64,000 bases of DNA, taken from Bifiguratus adelaidae. Lineage: Eukaryota > Mucoromycota > Endogonomycetes > Endogonales. The stretch is taken from positions 62,001-126,000 of the forward strand of contig MVBO01000022.1 of the NCBI GenBank assembly GCA_002261195.1, written 5' to 3'. The notes under the pieces are model-generated. The model saw only the letters and a program-made list of their open reading frames with translations, made no database searches and was not told where the DNA came from. Position numbers and translations under genes: made by a program. This document shows positions 1 through 14,000 of the stretch, piece by piece (positions within the stretch are counted from its first letter, which is position 1; every line of letters begins with the position of its first letter).

Positions 1-2565
<2,565 letters not shown>

Positions 2566-2707
2566 GGATGACATGTCTCGGCCTTTTGTGCAACCATGTA
2601 TATTATTTGCAACGATTTCGTAAAATGTACACGAGCAGCAAGTTGATTTACAAGTTAAATGCTCATCGGAGCAGTGCATGGGAATGCTGCTCCTAAGTTT
2701 ATATAAT

Positions 2708-5068
2708 CTAGCCTTTTCGCTGAATCAAACGGATCTTTTCTAGAGTATCTTGATCAAAGTTTTCCGAATTCTTGAGCACGGTATCTGAAGCAGAATGTCA
2801 GACATGCCTTATGGCCAAATGAGATCTGAACTTACTGAAAAATTGCCAAATGACCGTTTTGACGTCCATAGACTTGTCAAGGTTATCGGAGATGGGATCC
2901 ACAATGTCAACCATGACGGACACAAATTCTTGAGAATAAGGCTCGTCTGCCATTTCCAGTACGCGTTGAACGCTATGGATGATTAAGCTTTCATCGAGTT
3001 TATCACCAGTATCTCGAATGTATTCGAGTATCGGTATCGCGTAGCCCAATTGGACTAGGTAGATCATTCGATCCAATAGTGTTCGCCGAAGAGCCATCTA
3101 AAGGCCCGTTAGACGGAGAGTCGATAACAAACACAAAGCATACCATGATTTCTGGTCCGAGGACCTTGATATTCATTTCTACGTTCTTTTTTAGCACTTG
3201 AAACACGCGCTTTTGTAACATGGGATGTCTGGATGCGATCTGTCCCAGGAAGGATTAGGCATGAGTCACGAACCAGGTGACAAATAGCTTACCTCCTCTA
3301 ATAGCAAGTGCGGTAGCGGTATATCCGTGGTTCGGAAATAGGTTTCGTAATAAGTGGTATCGGCTAATAGAGAATCCAACCAATGTACTACGGCCAATGC
3401 AACCATTGGATGACTGATAGAAGACGCACAATCAATATCGGCATGCGCGAGATTAAGCTACACTTACTCCAGAAGCATCAGCAAGTCGCCAACAGCGGTT
3501 TCCAAATCCGCGCCGGTCGACTTTTTGGCTAGGACAGTGTCTAATCTTTTTAACGATTGGGTAACAGGAGGCACATCGCTCAATTCGAGCTATTGGGCGG
3601 TTAGACCATGCCAATTCGGCAAACAGCTTCTAAAGGTGCCTTACCGATCCGTTGCTGTCCTCAGTTGCCGCAGCCGCGATTGCAAGCAAATGTATGACAC
3701 GCTCTTTGATCTCTGGCTTTACAGCTACGCCGCTCTGGGATGGCAAGAAAGCTGTCTGTATAAGTTTATCTGAAACGGTGTCAGAGATGAACCCTCAATG
3801 TGCGACAATTTAAATATAAGCCTACCGATGAAACCAGCATCGCGCAGGAACTTCAAGGATGGCACTCTTTGTTGGGTGTAAAGCTTATAAATCTATGCGA
3901 CGGTAAGTATTCTGGATAACCTTGGCAAACGGAGGGATAACTCACTTGTATTACATCGCCAGGGGTAGGGTTCTCTCCTTGCATAATAGCAGTCTTGGCG
4001 TCCACGAGTTGTTGAGGAGCCTTGTTGATGATTGTTCCAAAAATGTCGACAAAAGGTGATCTGCATGCTCGTGGTTAGCGTGCCAAAGTTAGCAGAAGAC
4101 CTATTTACTTGAATTGCTTTGCAGCGTTTCGTTCGAGCTCGTACTGAATGCGCTGGTATGAACTTCCTCCGGAAACCTCCGTCAGCCTCGACAGAAGCAC
4201 CTGTGCGTAGACGTATTTGTGCTCATTTTGCAGACAGGCTCGCTAAGAAATAGAGCAATTTTCAGATTCAGGGTTGTGCACAACAAGGGAACCATCCAAC
4301 AGCATTGAGGCTTACCTTAAATTCTGGCAATAAGCGATCCACGTCGATATCGTCCTTTGTTATCATAGCCTTGAGAAAGTCGTATAAAACACCATTAAAT
4401 ACATTGAGAAATGTCGATGCTGTGGAGACTTTGGCCATCTCTTGCTGATAACCGGCATCTGAGATTTTCTGAGGGTGCAATGAGCAAGCTGAAAATCGTC
4501 CTAAGTCTGGAGTCACTTACCTGTATGGCAAACTTCAAGAATGAACACTTGTTATGAATTTCTGATAGTTCATAGATGGCCTGCCGCCAGAAACTATCTT
4601 CAATCATGTTATTCAACCATGAGGGAGCACTCTTGGAAGAATGATTTGGTCAAGATTTGTGCTGCTGCGTGCGACATCCGTCCTTACTTGTGAGCTCATA
4701 AATTCGCTATCCACTTGCTGAGCATCAAAGTTCTGTACTAGTAGAGCTTTGAGACTGTTTTGCATTATGTCTTGTGGGTCAAAGTTCATTGAAGTCGCCC
4801 ACTCGCTCGCGATATTGCACATCTCGGCGACACCTTCGTAGGACTCGGAGAGCCATGCAACTGCCGAAGAAGGCTGACCTTTGTACTGTATGAAAGCAGC
4901 AATGATGTCTGCCACGTTGGGTTCCATAATCGAGTCTAAGTTGCCCCCATTTAGCACGTATCGGATCTAATGTGCATGGTCAATCGCATTACCTTGCGCG
5001 CATAATCGTTGCCGACATTCCTCCCGAATCTGCTCCTGATTCTCAATACCATCCATGGCAGTGTTCAT
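2708..5068 (-). CDS. NELFCD: NELF-C/D (TH1) homologue, negative elongation factor subunit
   Basis: In animals NELF-C/D is a core subunit of the negative elongation factor that holds RNA polymerase II in promoter-proximal pausing. Conserved blocks run along the whole protein: DSIMEPNVADII near the N terminus (animal: D-IMEP), WLSESYEGVAEMCNIASEW, LLVQNFDAQQVDSEF, then ISDAGYQQEMAKVSTA (about 4430-4480), and near the C terminus LLDRMIYLVQLGYAIPILEY (about 3020-3090). The first exon begins at an ATG at 5068 and is joined by an intron of about 52 nt with acceptor AACTTAG. The last exon ends at a TAG at 2708-2710. The gene has many short introns, roughly one per 200 bp. It is divergent from the PTPS gene, with 117 bp between start codons. 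The match is from memory of the human protein, but the shared blocks are long and in order. No other NELF subunit lies in the window. Confidence 0.9.
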
Positions 5069-5185
5069 ATCCTATCAATCGTAAGCCAAATGTGTCCATG
5101 AACACGCTCAATGCGACGCGCGCTCGTTCTCGCTCACCGTTTCAGACAAGGCCATTTTCGGTCATTCACACGCTTAACTGCAGTC

Positions 5186-5983
5186 ATGGTCATAGGATAC
5201 ATTTGTCGGTCTCAGAGCTTTTCTGCGGCTCATAGACTACATTCTGCTGCTCTATCTGCCGAGGAGAATAGGGCTTTGTACGGCAAGTGCAACAATCCCA
5301 ACTTTCATGGCCACAATTACAAAGGTACGGTTGGCTTTGTCGCGGCATTCTTCTTACGAGGGTTTAGTGGAGGTGACGATATACGGACCCATCAACCCAT
5401 TCACAGGGATGATTGTCCATATAGCGGATGTCAAAGACTGTATCGATAAAGCTATCATGAAGTACCTGGACCATCGAAATCTCGTAAGCACTTGCGCGTA
5501 ACTAATTGTACACGCGCTGATTGCCCGATAGGATCTGGATGTTGCATGGTTTTCGCATAGGCCAAGGTAGGTGCGGTGTGTTGGCTTGCTTGATCTCTCA
5601 TGAAGCTACTCTTAGTACAACCGAGAACCTCGCCATTTTCATTTGGATGTCGATGAAACGCGCCTTCAAACCTATTGTCCAAAAGGCGATTCAAGATGCT
5701 AGGGTACAGCAAGCTGAAGCTAATGCTGACGTGGCATCGAGCCATTTTCCAAAGCTGTATGAAGTGCGCTTGCATGAAACGGAAAATAACATGGTCATCT
5801 TTCGGGGTGACGGTCTGACTGAGGAAGACTTTGTGGCATTCGAAACAGAAATGCCGGTTCTGGTGAGTACCAACCATTCGTCTGATGGAATTGCTCGATG
5901 TAATGATGTTGTTGAGTCATTGCCTACATGTACAATAGATTGCGTTTTATAGACTACACACTGATGGATTGCCGCAGACCTAA
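5186..5983 (+). CDS. 6-pyruvoyl tetrahydropterin synthase-like protein
   Basis: PTPS/QueD-fold enzyme. The family converts 7,8-dihydroneopterin triphosphate to 6-pyruvoyl tetrahydropterin in biopterin synthesis. Signature parts are visible: SFSAAHRL (zinc His), [13 protein letters not shown] (catalytic Cys and the two zinc His), [38 protein letters not shown] and [19 protein letters not shown]. Introns lie at about 5325-5367, 5484-5529, 5566-5617 and 5863-5940. The ATG at 5186 gives the usual short leader; 5111 is an in-frame upstream alternative. Two differences from the animal enzyme: an extra 15-20 residues before LYEV, and a C-terminal extension of about 30 residues after the FRGD motif, where the animal enzyme stops. 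The stop codon at 5981-5983 overlaps the stop of the convergent USP gene. Whether the product serves biopterin or another pterin cannot be told. Confidence 0.88.
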
Positions 5984-8520
5984 TTGCCGGACTTTCTTCT
6001 TTCGAAACTCGACTATGAGGGACATAAATGGTGAGCGGGAAGGTGGATTTATGGGGCGCGCAATACTTACCTTGATAACTTGTTGCAATTCTGCTTCCTT
6101 TTGAAATCGATTCGAACCATCAAACATATCGGTCCGCTTCTTTTTCACCTTCTTTGTCTTGCCGCGGTCGTACTCTAAGTCATATCGATCGACCGACTTC
6201 TTCTTTCCCTTAATCTTTGCAAGCGCCTCTCGTCGCCCGTCCTCCACGTATTGTGCTCCATTATCGGCATCAGCCCATTGTTCAATGCTGGAGTCGCCAA
6301 ATTGTGCCTTGGTGATGTTGTGCGTCGGGTTATCGATGCCAAAAATCGTCCTTTTCACCTCTGTGCTTTTACTGACTTTCTTTTCCATGTCCAGCAATTG
6401 CTCCAGAGCAGCTTTTTTGGCATCCATTGGGTCGTTGTAGCTCACCGAGATCGCTTCGCTTCCTTTGGACGGTTCTTGGTCAGCGATGGATGGTGGGGAT
6501 GTCTCTTCACCATCGTCGATGTTGCCTTTGTCGCTGCGAATCAAATTACTGAGGGCATTAGCATTGTCCTTTGTGGGTAGCGGCTTCGTCGCTGTCGAAG
6601 AGGGCTTTCTCTTTCCCTCAAAGATCTCTCCAATATCCTCCGCTGGTACGGCGCTTATGCCTTTGCTCTGAGTTACCTGTTTCTTTGAAGGTTCGATTAT
6701 CTCAGGCTTGGTCTTGGCCTCCTTCTTCAATTTCTTCGCCTTCTTTGCCACATCTTTCCTTCGAACAATCTCTCCGAGCTCCTCTTCGCCATCAAAAGCA
6801 GTGGATATTGGTGCTACTGGTGCAATGGCTTCCTTCGCAGATACGGCATCCTCAGACGCTCTATTTGCCTGCTTTCCAGCTTTCTGACGTTTCTTTGGCT
6901 TCCCTAGCGGAACATCGAAACGTTCTTGTGGGCCAGGTTGACGATAAAATAGTATATATGCCTGCTGGCGTAGGACTGTCTCCAAGCTGACTTGAGACAC
7001 CTAACAAAACAGCATGAGATTCCATCATGAACAGTCGCACGGTTTGTGCGTACGCACCTTTTCGTCGTCAAACTTGTACCAACTTTCATTCGATCCACGA
7101 GCAAAAGCCACGTAATGTCCGGAATGCATGCCCGTTCCTTCGTGCACAATTATGGCAAACAATTTGTAACATCGACGATCGTGTTTACCGATCTCGAGAG
7201 CTTTTGGGCGTGGTGGCTCACGGATGAGTGAAGTCAAATCAAGGTATTCGCCATATTTCATTTTCCGTGCACTTTTGTTGCCAGTCTCAGCATCGAAGCG
7301 GTTGAGATGAAGGGTCAATACAGCTGGTGGTCGATAAAAGGTGCGATGAGACGGTTCATGTGAGATGTTTGTGCTGCAACTAAAAGAGATTGAGCACTGG
7401 AATCAATAAACGTGTCACTTTGCACTTGCCTATCACACTGTATGGTGTCTGCAGAGGTGATGCTGGCGGTTTGCAAGGTGTCTTCAACGGCCACTTCGAT
7501 GGTATCAGTCAGGTTTAGGTACATGAGTAGCTTGGGATCAAAGAAAGCTGTGGCCTTCCCACAATTGGGACACTTTTGATCAAACATTAGGTAGAAACCA
7601 AAGATTTGATAAATGAGGGTCGTCTCTTGTACCCTAGCATCCAGTCTAAGACGGCATGAGTATAGATCAACACACTGGCTTCAACTTACCCTTCCTTGTT
7701 TGGCAACGAACTCAAATGAAGATTCAGAATGAGATCCCGCAAAAAGACGCCTGCATCTTCCGTACGGCCGGGACGCAGATCTTTCGATATTACTGTTTTG
7801 AACACGTTAGACTTTAACCAAAGCCGTTGTGAAACACGACCTACTTTTGATTTTGGAAACAAAGGTGTTAGGAGTGATGACATTGCCATGCCTGCCATCG
7901 AGTGATTGATTGACATGTCTCTCAAGTTCGCAGAGTCCGCAGAAACCTGCCTTGGTACCTGCCAGGCATCTGTGTAAGTAGACTGTATCCAAGCCTTCTA
8001 AAGCTGTAAGGTTAAACTCACATGACGAACTGTGATTGTTTTGCAAAAGCCAGTTCGACAATGGAGGCGTGTATGTCAAGCATTGCAGTGTTGCATTCAG
8101 GTAATCCGTATGCCCCATGTTGCGAAGACCGGCGCCTGTCGGTTTCACTTCTTCCCAATCTGCGCGCAAGTGGGAGCGTGAAAAGAGCACTCTAGAAGGA
8201 TGTCTAAAGCCAAGGACATCTTCTCGCGTTATCGGATCAATGTCGGTAAAAGGACCCGACTCCAGGTCCATCTCATGGGTAGCTCCATGTAGCTCGGAGC
8301 CAATACTCGTGCCTGCAGTCGTCTCAACGTTGATCGGCTTGTACTTTTGTCGCAGAGCCGCCATTTTGGTGTCTGTCCGTATGCTCTCACGAAACTCGAT
8401 GCGACGCTGGAAGAAGAGCGAAACATCCTTTCTCTGAGATAATTGAGCATCAATGGCAGCCTCCTGCATGTCGTCAGCGCTTCCTTCCGCTTGATCGTCT
8501 GCCTTTCGCTTGCGTGACAT
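5980..8520 (-). CDS. USP36/Ubp10-type deubiquitinase homologue lacking the catalytic Cys
   Basis: Peptidase C19 (USP) fold of the nucleolar USP36/USP42/Ubp10 group. The start ATG is at 8518-8520. The Cys box reads GLRNMGHTDYLNATLQCL: the position that is Cys in active USPs (GNTC) is Asp (GAT codon near 8118). The QEDAHEFL motif is also altered, to TEDAGVFL. The rest is kept: AGFCGLCELERHV (as in USP36), a CPNCGK zinc ribbon, LTLHLNRF, the His box GMHSGHYVAFAR and WYKFDDEKV. The long basic tail carries DLEYDRGKTKKVKKK followed by FQK, matching the C-terminal motif of USP36, so this is likely an orthologue and not a random family member. The last exon is reached by an intron near 6013-6072 and ends at 5980. 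By sequence it is a pseudoenzyme that could still bind ubiquitin or nucleolar partners. The reading frame is otherwise intact. Confidence 0.85.
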
Positions 8521-8570
8521 TTCTGCTTTTGCAAAAGCTTTTGTGACGTTTTTGGACGCGTTGGCGATGC

Positions 8571-10865
8571 ATGGCGCGAGTCCCTTTGGTTCCGTGGGGT
8601 GCAGCAGAGTGGATAGAACGCGTAACGCAACGGGTCGGTGGTCACGACGACATTGTTGCTTCTATCATTGGGGATATCCTACAGCTGAGCCGGCTTGTTG
8701 AGGAGAATTCAGCCCCATTGCATAGTGTTCCATTGCCGAGGGGTTGCTGCATTAGTGGTATTCCGGGCACCGGCAAGACTGCACTCGCTCAGGCTATTGC
8801 GGGTGAGTCTCAGAGTATGAATGGATCGGTGAGCGCATGTTCAGAGGAATTGTAACAGACACATCCGGTTTGCACTCAGTATTTGTCAACTGTCCCGATA
8901 TCTTTGAGAGTGGTAAGCAAAGAGTTCTCGGCATGCAGCCCTGCGCAGCGCTGATCACTGCTACAGAGGAGGGACATAGTGAGCGCCGGTTACAAAAGCT
9001 GTTCAAAGCATGCGACAGTCATCCAATGTCCATCATAGTGCTCGATGAAATTGATGTTATTGCCAGCAAGTCAGCCGCTGCTGGAGGAGGTAGCAATAAG
9101 GAAACCTTGCTACAAATTCGTGCTGACATGTTGGATGCTGTCTGTAGAACTTGAAGCCAAAGTATATTCTACACTTATTGAATTGATCGACTCTCTCAAC
9201 GCCGTCGATTCTACCTCGTTTGCAATGGTTATTGGTAAATGCTCGAGCTGGTGCAACATGGCCACATCTAATTGCATACAATGTAGCTTTGACAAGCCGA
9301 AAAGCATCGATAGATGCCAAATTGCTGCGTTCAGGGAGACTGGATGCGCATTATGAACTCCGCATCAAATCGCCTGAGCAACGTTATCAGGTTTTGACCA
9401 TTGTCGCCAAGGGTAGGGTCGAGTTCAATCAGATGATATCGTGACTTATACTCCTGCAGATCTTCCATTTCCGCCTAAGGAACGAGAGGACATATTGCAA
9501 AAAGTCGCGCGGAATGCTCATGGATTCGTGGCAACCGATTTACAAAACGTCTGCAGAGAAGCGGCGATGCAACTCGTCATCCGTTCCGAGCGTGGTGAGC
9601 AGACGGTGAGAAAGCATCTGAAATTATTCGGGGAGTTTGCTGTTGACATGCGAGCGCGATAGCCGCTGGTGACGATGAGTGATATGCAGGCCATACTGTC
9701 GAGGAGTAAGCCTTCAAATTTCACTGAATTTCAAATGAAGGTGGGTTAGCGTCTTTTCGCGACCCATTTGCCGGCATGCTGATCCTGCAAAGATTCCAGA
9801 TATTACGTTCAATGATCTTTTCGGTATTACGGGTGTCATCAAGCAACTTGAGGTACAACCAAAACTGAATGTGATGCGAAATGAATAGTATACTAAGTGA
9901 ACCAAAGGCTTCCGTCCTGATGGCATTCAATCAAAGAAAAAAGCTTGAAGATCTCGGCATTGCTCCAAGCAAAGGCGTTCTCATATATGGGCCTTCTGGC
10001 GTCGGCAAAACCGCCCTCTGTTCCGCTCTCGCTAACGCTGCCAAGGTTAATGTGATGCGAGTCGAGGTATGCCGAAAATTGGCTCGTTGAAAGGAACTCA
10101 TATCCTGTAGTGCGGACAATTGCGATCGAAAGTCGTTGGAGAGTCGGAGGTCAAGATAGCTCGCATGTTTGAGCAAGCTCGATTGAGTGCACCTTGCATT
10201 CTCTTCATTGATCAGGTACGATAACGTACCTATACTTGACAGGCACTCTGACGTTGAATAGATTGATATTCTCTTGCCACAACGAGGAACCGTACAGACG
10301 TCGGAAAACAGCAGTGACCGCATCGTTACTGGATTCCTCACTGGTAGGTTGCTGGAGCGGCATATGTCGCGGCAGCTAACAGCTATTCAGAAATGGATGG
10401 GTTCTTTACCAAATCGCGTTCTGATATCCTGCTCGTCGGAGGTGAGTTCTATCGATCAATCACCTGCATCCATCTCGTTTTTTCAAACATCTACGTAGTC
10501 ACCAATCGGCCAAATCTATTAGATAATGCCATTTTACGACCCGGTCGTTTCGATGATCATGTCTATGTACCACCGCCAAACGATACAGTATGTTGTCCAG
10601 CATGTGAGATCTTGTCGCTCAGATCACTTTCCAGATACGCACGGCCATCTTTCAGGGACTTTGCCGCAAAATGCCAATCGATATCACGCCTGAACAACTC
10701 GCTTACCTCGTACGCGAAACATGCGATTGTAGCGGCGCCGATCTGGAATCGCTTTGTCGCGAAGCAGCATTGTTGGCTCTACGTCAAGACATGCACAGCA
10801 CCAGGGTACGTCAGATAACGTGCAAGATGCGTTTATTCAGGCCATCGATGCCGCATTTTAGATAA
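8571..10865 (+). CDS. Double AAA+ ATPase, AFG2B/SPATA5L1-like
   Basis: Type II AAA ATPase with two Cdc48/Afg2-like modules. AAA1 has Walker A GIPGTGKTALAQAIA (about 8763-8800), Walker B IIVLDEID (about 9030-9060) and the ATSRKASIDAKLLRSGRLD region. AAA2 has Walker A GPSGVGKTALCSALA (about 9990-10030), ESEVKIARMFEQAR, Walker B ILFIDQID (intron inside, near 10214) and TNRPNLLDNAILRPGRFDD. The usual Walker B Glu of AAA2 is Gln (CAG), a change known in AAA proteins to block hydrolysis. The predicted protein starts almost directly at AAA1, so the N domain of Cdc48/Afg2 is missing or very short. The first ATG in frame is 8571, 50 bp from the divergent USP start. The last codons are uncertain: one frame ends at 10865, while a better-looking tail (SDNVQDAFIQAIDAAF) ends at 10861 in another frame. 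Afg2 proteins act in cytoplasmic 60S maturation; AFG2B is an alternative to a Cdc48-like role. Confidence 0.78.
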
Positions 10866-11048
10866 CATTTGAAAACTTGAGTGACGCATTATTGACTTGC
10901 AAGCGTTCTTTGAAGGGTTACTTTCCAGTTCATCCATGGACAAGATGAACTCGAGGTCGGATCTCTATGTGTTGATATAGAATTGTGATTAGGGGCTCAT
11001 ATGATACACTGGATAACACTACTGTACAGTAGAATGCATGCAACTTGT

Positions 11049-14000
11049 CTATTGCTCAACCGTCAAATCAGCGACAGCGCTTTCGAGCTTTGATTCTATA
11101 TCTTTGTACCCATCGTATGCTGCAAGTCGGCGACCGAAAAAACGCATATCTAGGAGGAGTCTATATAACATACGTCAAGTCCAGGCAAGGCGAAAACTTG
11201 GATCAATTCAGTCCTCACCTCTCTTTTCCATCACTCGTCGAGATTTTCACTTCGCCAATCTCTTCTATCAATCTAGCGACATAAACTTTGGACACTTCTT
11301 GCATGATGGCCTTTCTTGATTGTTAGCTGCGATCTTTGGTCCGAGCCTCGAACAACATACCTGTGTATCTGCAGAAGGAAGGTATTTTGCCAACACCTTG
11401 TGCAGCCTCACGTTTTGTTGAACAATCCTTTCCATGTACTCGCTAGCCCCCTTTGTAGGCGTCGGCTCTTTGTCCCAGTCAATCAGCTATGGCCAGCATT
11501 TAGTTACCTTGGCCATGCGAATATTGATCAATCGACTCACAGCAAAGGCTTTGCAGTTCAGCTCCAGGAAATCCTGCATAATGGACACCAATTTTGCATG
11601 CAGCTCTCGTTGATGTTCCTGGAAATCCTGAAGCAAGGAATAAGAGCTTGGAACAGAGCACAGATAGGATGTGAAACTCACATTGAGCACCTTGTCAAAG
11701 TCGACTAACAAAACGGTCTGCTTCTCCGGCATATGTTGCTGGAAACACCGCTTTATGAACGGTATTAGCGCCATGATAGCTCCGAGTGATTGTGACCCAA
11801 GAGCTGTACGTTCATGAGCATTCACCCTGAGCTAACGTCACTTTGCTCGTAAAACCTCACCGATATGCTTCGCCGATATGTTTTTTAGACCAGCCGATCT
11901 CATGGCTCCAGCACCCAGAATGACTTGGCAGATTCGGGAGTTCACCATCTGAGTGGGCATAGTTCAATTTACGTTCCGCGCATCCAACATACCTTACCTT
12001 CAGCATCTCTATAAGTTTGTGCATCACATCAGCCCCAATGCTTTGAAGATTGCTGACGCATTGTACATATTCCTCAAGAGTTTTGATCAACAACAAACTG
12101 CAGCCGACCATCCAGTAGCTTTGACCATTAATGACAAGGAATTTGGAGCTATCTCTTTTGTCTCTTGAATCGCCATTTGCCGGTTCATGCGTCCCATTAG
12201 TAAACTCTTTTGCCGTGCCTTGTGCTATTAGTCGGTCGGCAATATTTTGGAAATCTGAAGGCACTTCAATGAACTCCCATTGCTCGTTCTCGATCAAAGA
12301 GCTTTCTTGCTTCAATTTCTCCATATGAAAATTAGTCAAGAATGCTTTCGCCTACAAGAGTGAATCGTCAGCATGCCTTTGTGTGCAAATCAATATGCGC
12401 AAACCATACTTGATTGAGAAGTGCACCACGAAGTCCATAGCAGACCTTGCCACACTGTTCCTCTCCACTGGCAATAAAAGTCCAGGATACATGATTGAGT
12501 CGGTAAAAGTCGGTATGATTGAGTTGAGCATTCTGGTCTGTACGAATGGCAATAAGTTTTGAACACCGCACATGTGTTGCATCCACGGCAGTAAATAGTA
12601 TATCAGCCGCTTCAACAATGAATTGATTCGTAATGGCGGTAATATTCTCCTTGGCAACATCGGACGAAGGCTCGGCTGGCAAATCGGGGTCCTCAGACTC
12701 GGCTTGCGCAACGTCTTTCTGGATACGGGCATTATTGCCTATATCAGTTCCAATTTGACCTATCAATTCTTCTGACGCTGATGTTTTCCGAAGCTGTTCA
12801 AAAATGACGACTAAAACTTGATGCTGTAGCGCAATCTCACGTGTGACTTCAAGAAGCACCGCGTAGATGGAGAGCACTTGGTCGAAAAATGTGTCAAAGC
12901 TCATGCTTTTAAACATCCTAATAATGGGAGATCTGTAAAACAAATGAGGTCAATTGGATAGCTTGGGATCAAAAGCGTGCATCGTTTACATACTGTAGAT
13001 TCGTTCCTGGAGGAACCGAATTGGGATCCAGAGTCTGGTCAATGTCTGGTAATCCGTCCATATAAGATGGGTATTGCTATGATGACGATGAGAACGAAGG
13101 CACAAAGCCAGTTCAAACTTTAGCCTTACCTTGCGTGCTATTTCTTTGACAAAGACAAGCAGTCGCTCTCTGTACAATTGCAAGGTCACACTCATTCGTT
13201 GCGTCTTTAGGAGTCCTGCAATTAGGGGTATAATTTTCTCGCTTAGGTCTGACATGACGTTTGTCTGATCCTGCGAGTCTCTGGGCGCGGCCTTTACTGC
13301 ATCGTCGAGTCCGGCTTTCGAGGATACGAGCAATAATTGTACGGCTGGTTTGATGGCAAATTTGGCTACTGTCGTCTCCAAATCATTCATTAGAATTGTC
13401 AGCAAATCCGCTTCCATCATCATGGCGATATTCTTCTGCAGATCAGAGAGCTGAGGACCGAACGATAACATGACACGAACAGAACTAAGGTCGACAGGAG
13501 AGCGCCGTGATACCACAGCTTTCGTGCTCTCGTCGTCAGCGTTGTCAGATGTCGTATATCCGCCATTCGACCGGCTATGAAAAGCGCCTTCTTCAAGTGC
13601 GACCTTTGATTCTTCAATCAGAAAAAGCGCGCCGAAGTAATCGCGTTGCCCAAGCATCAATTGGATCATTGGGACCGATGATCGGATTTGCTTGATAGAG
13701 GCAACAGCGTCCGCTAATGCTGACACATTTGCTTGCCTTCGTTTTAGGCGGACAACCTCCAGTCCTTGCTTGCATTGACTTTGATGGAGGCGTTTCATTC
13801 TTCGCCGTATTGAGTCAATTTGTGCGACGCAGCCTACGGTTTCTTGGTGCAAGCTTTGGAGATTGTAGAGCGCCTCGAAAAAGGAGGATGACCTTTTGGA
13901 GATCTCGCGAGTCAGGTGTACCTCGACAGTGTCCAGATACTGTGAAAGCTTCTCTTGCAAGATGGTGTTGGTCTCTGCAGCTTTTGTTCCGTTCTTGTCG

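Noticed and set aside
4945-4998. A 26 nt intron near the start of NELF-C/D
   Set aside because: Too short and out of frame. A 52 nt intron using the next acceptor (AACTTAG) restores the conserved D-IMEP motif.
10803-10815. A 9 nt intron near the AAA ATPase C terminus to join the two frames
   Set aside because: No spliceosome removes 9 nt. The end is left uncertain; a small sequence error or a divergent tail is more likely.
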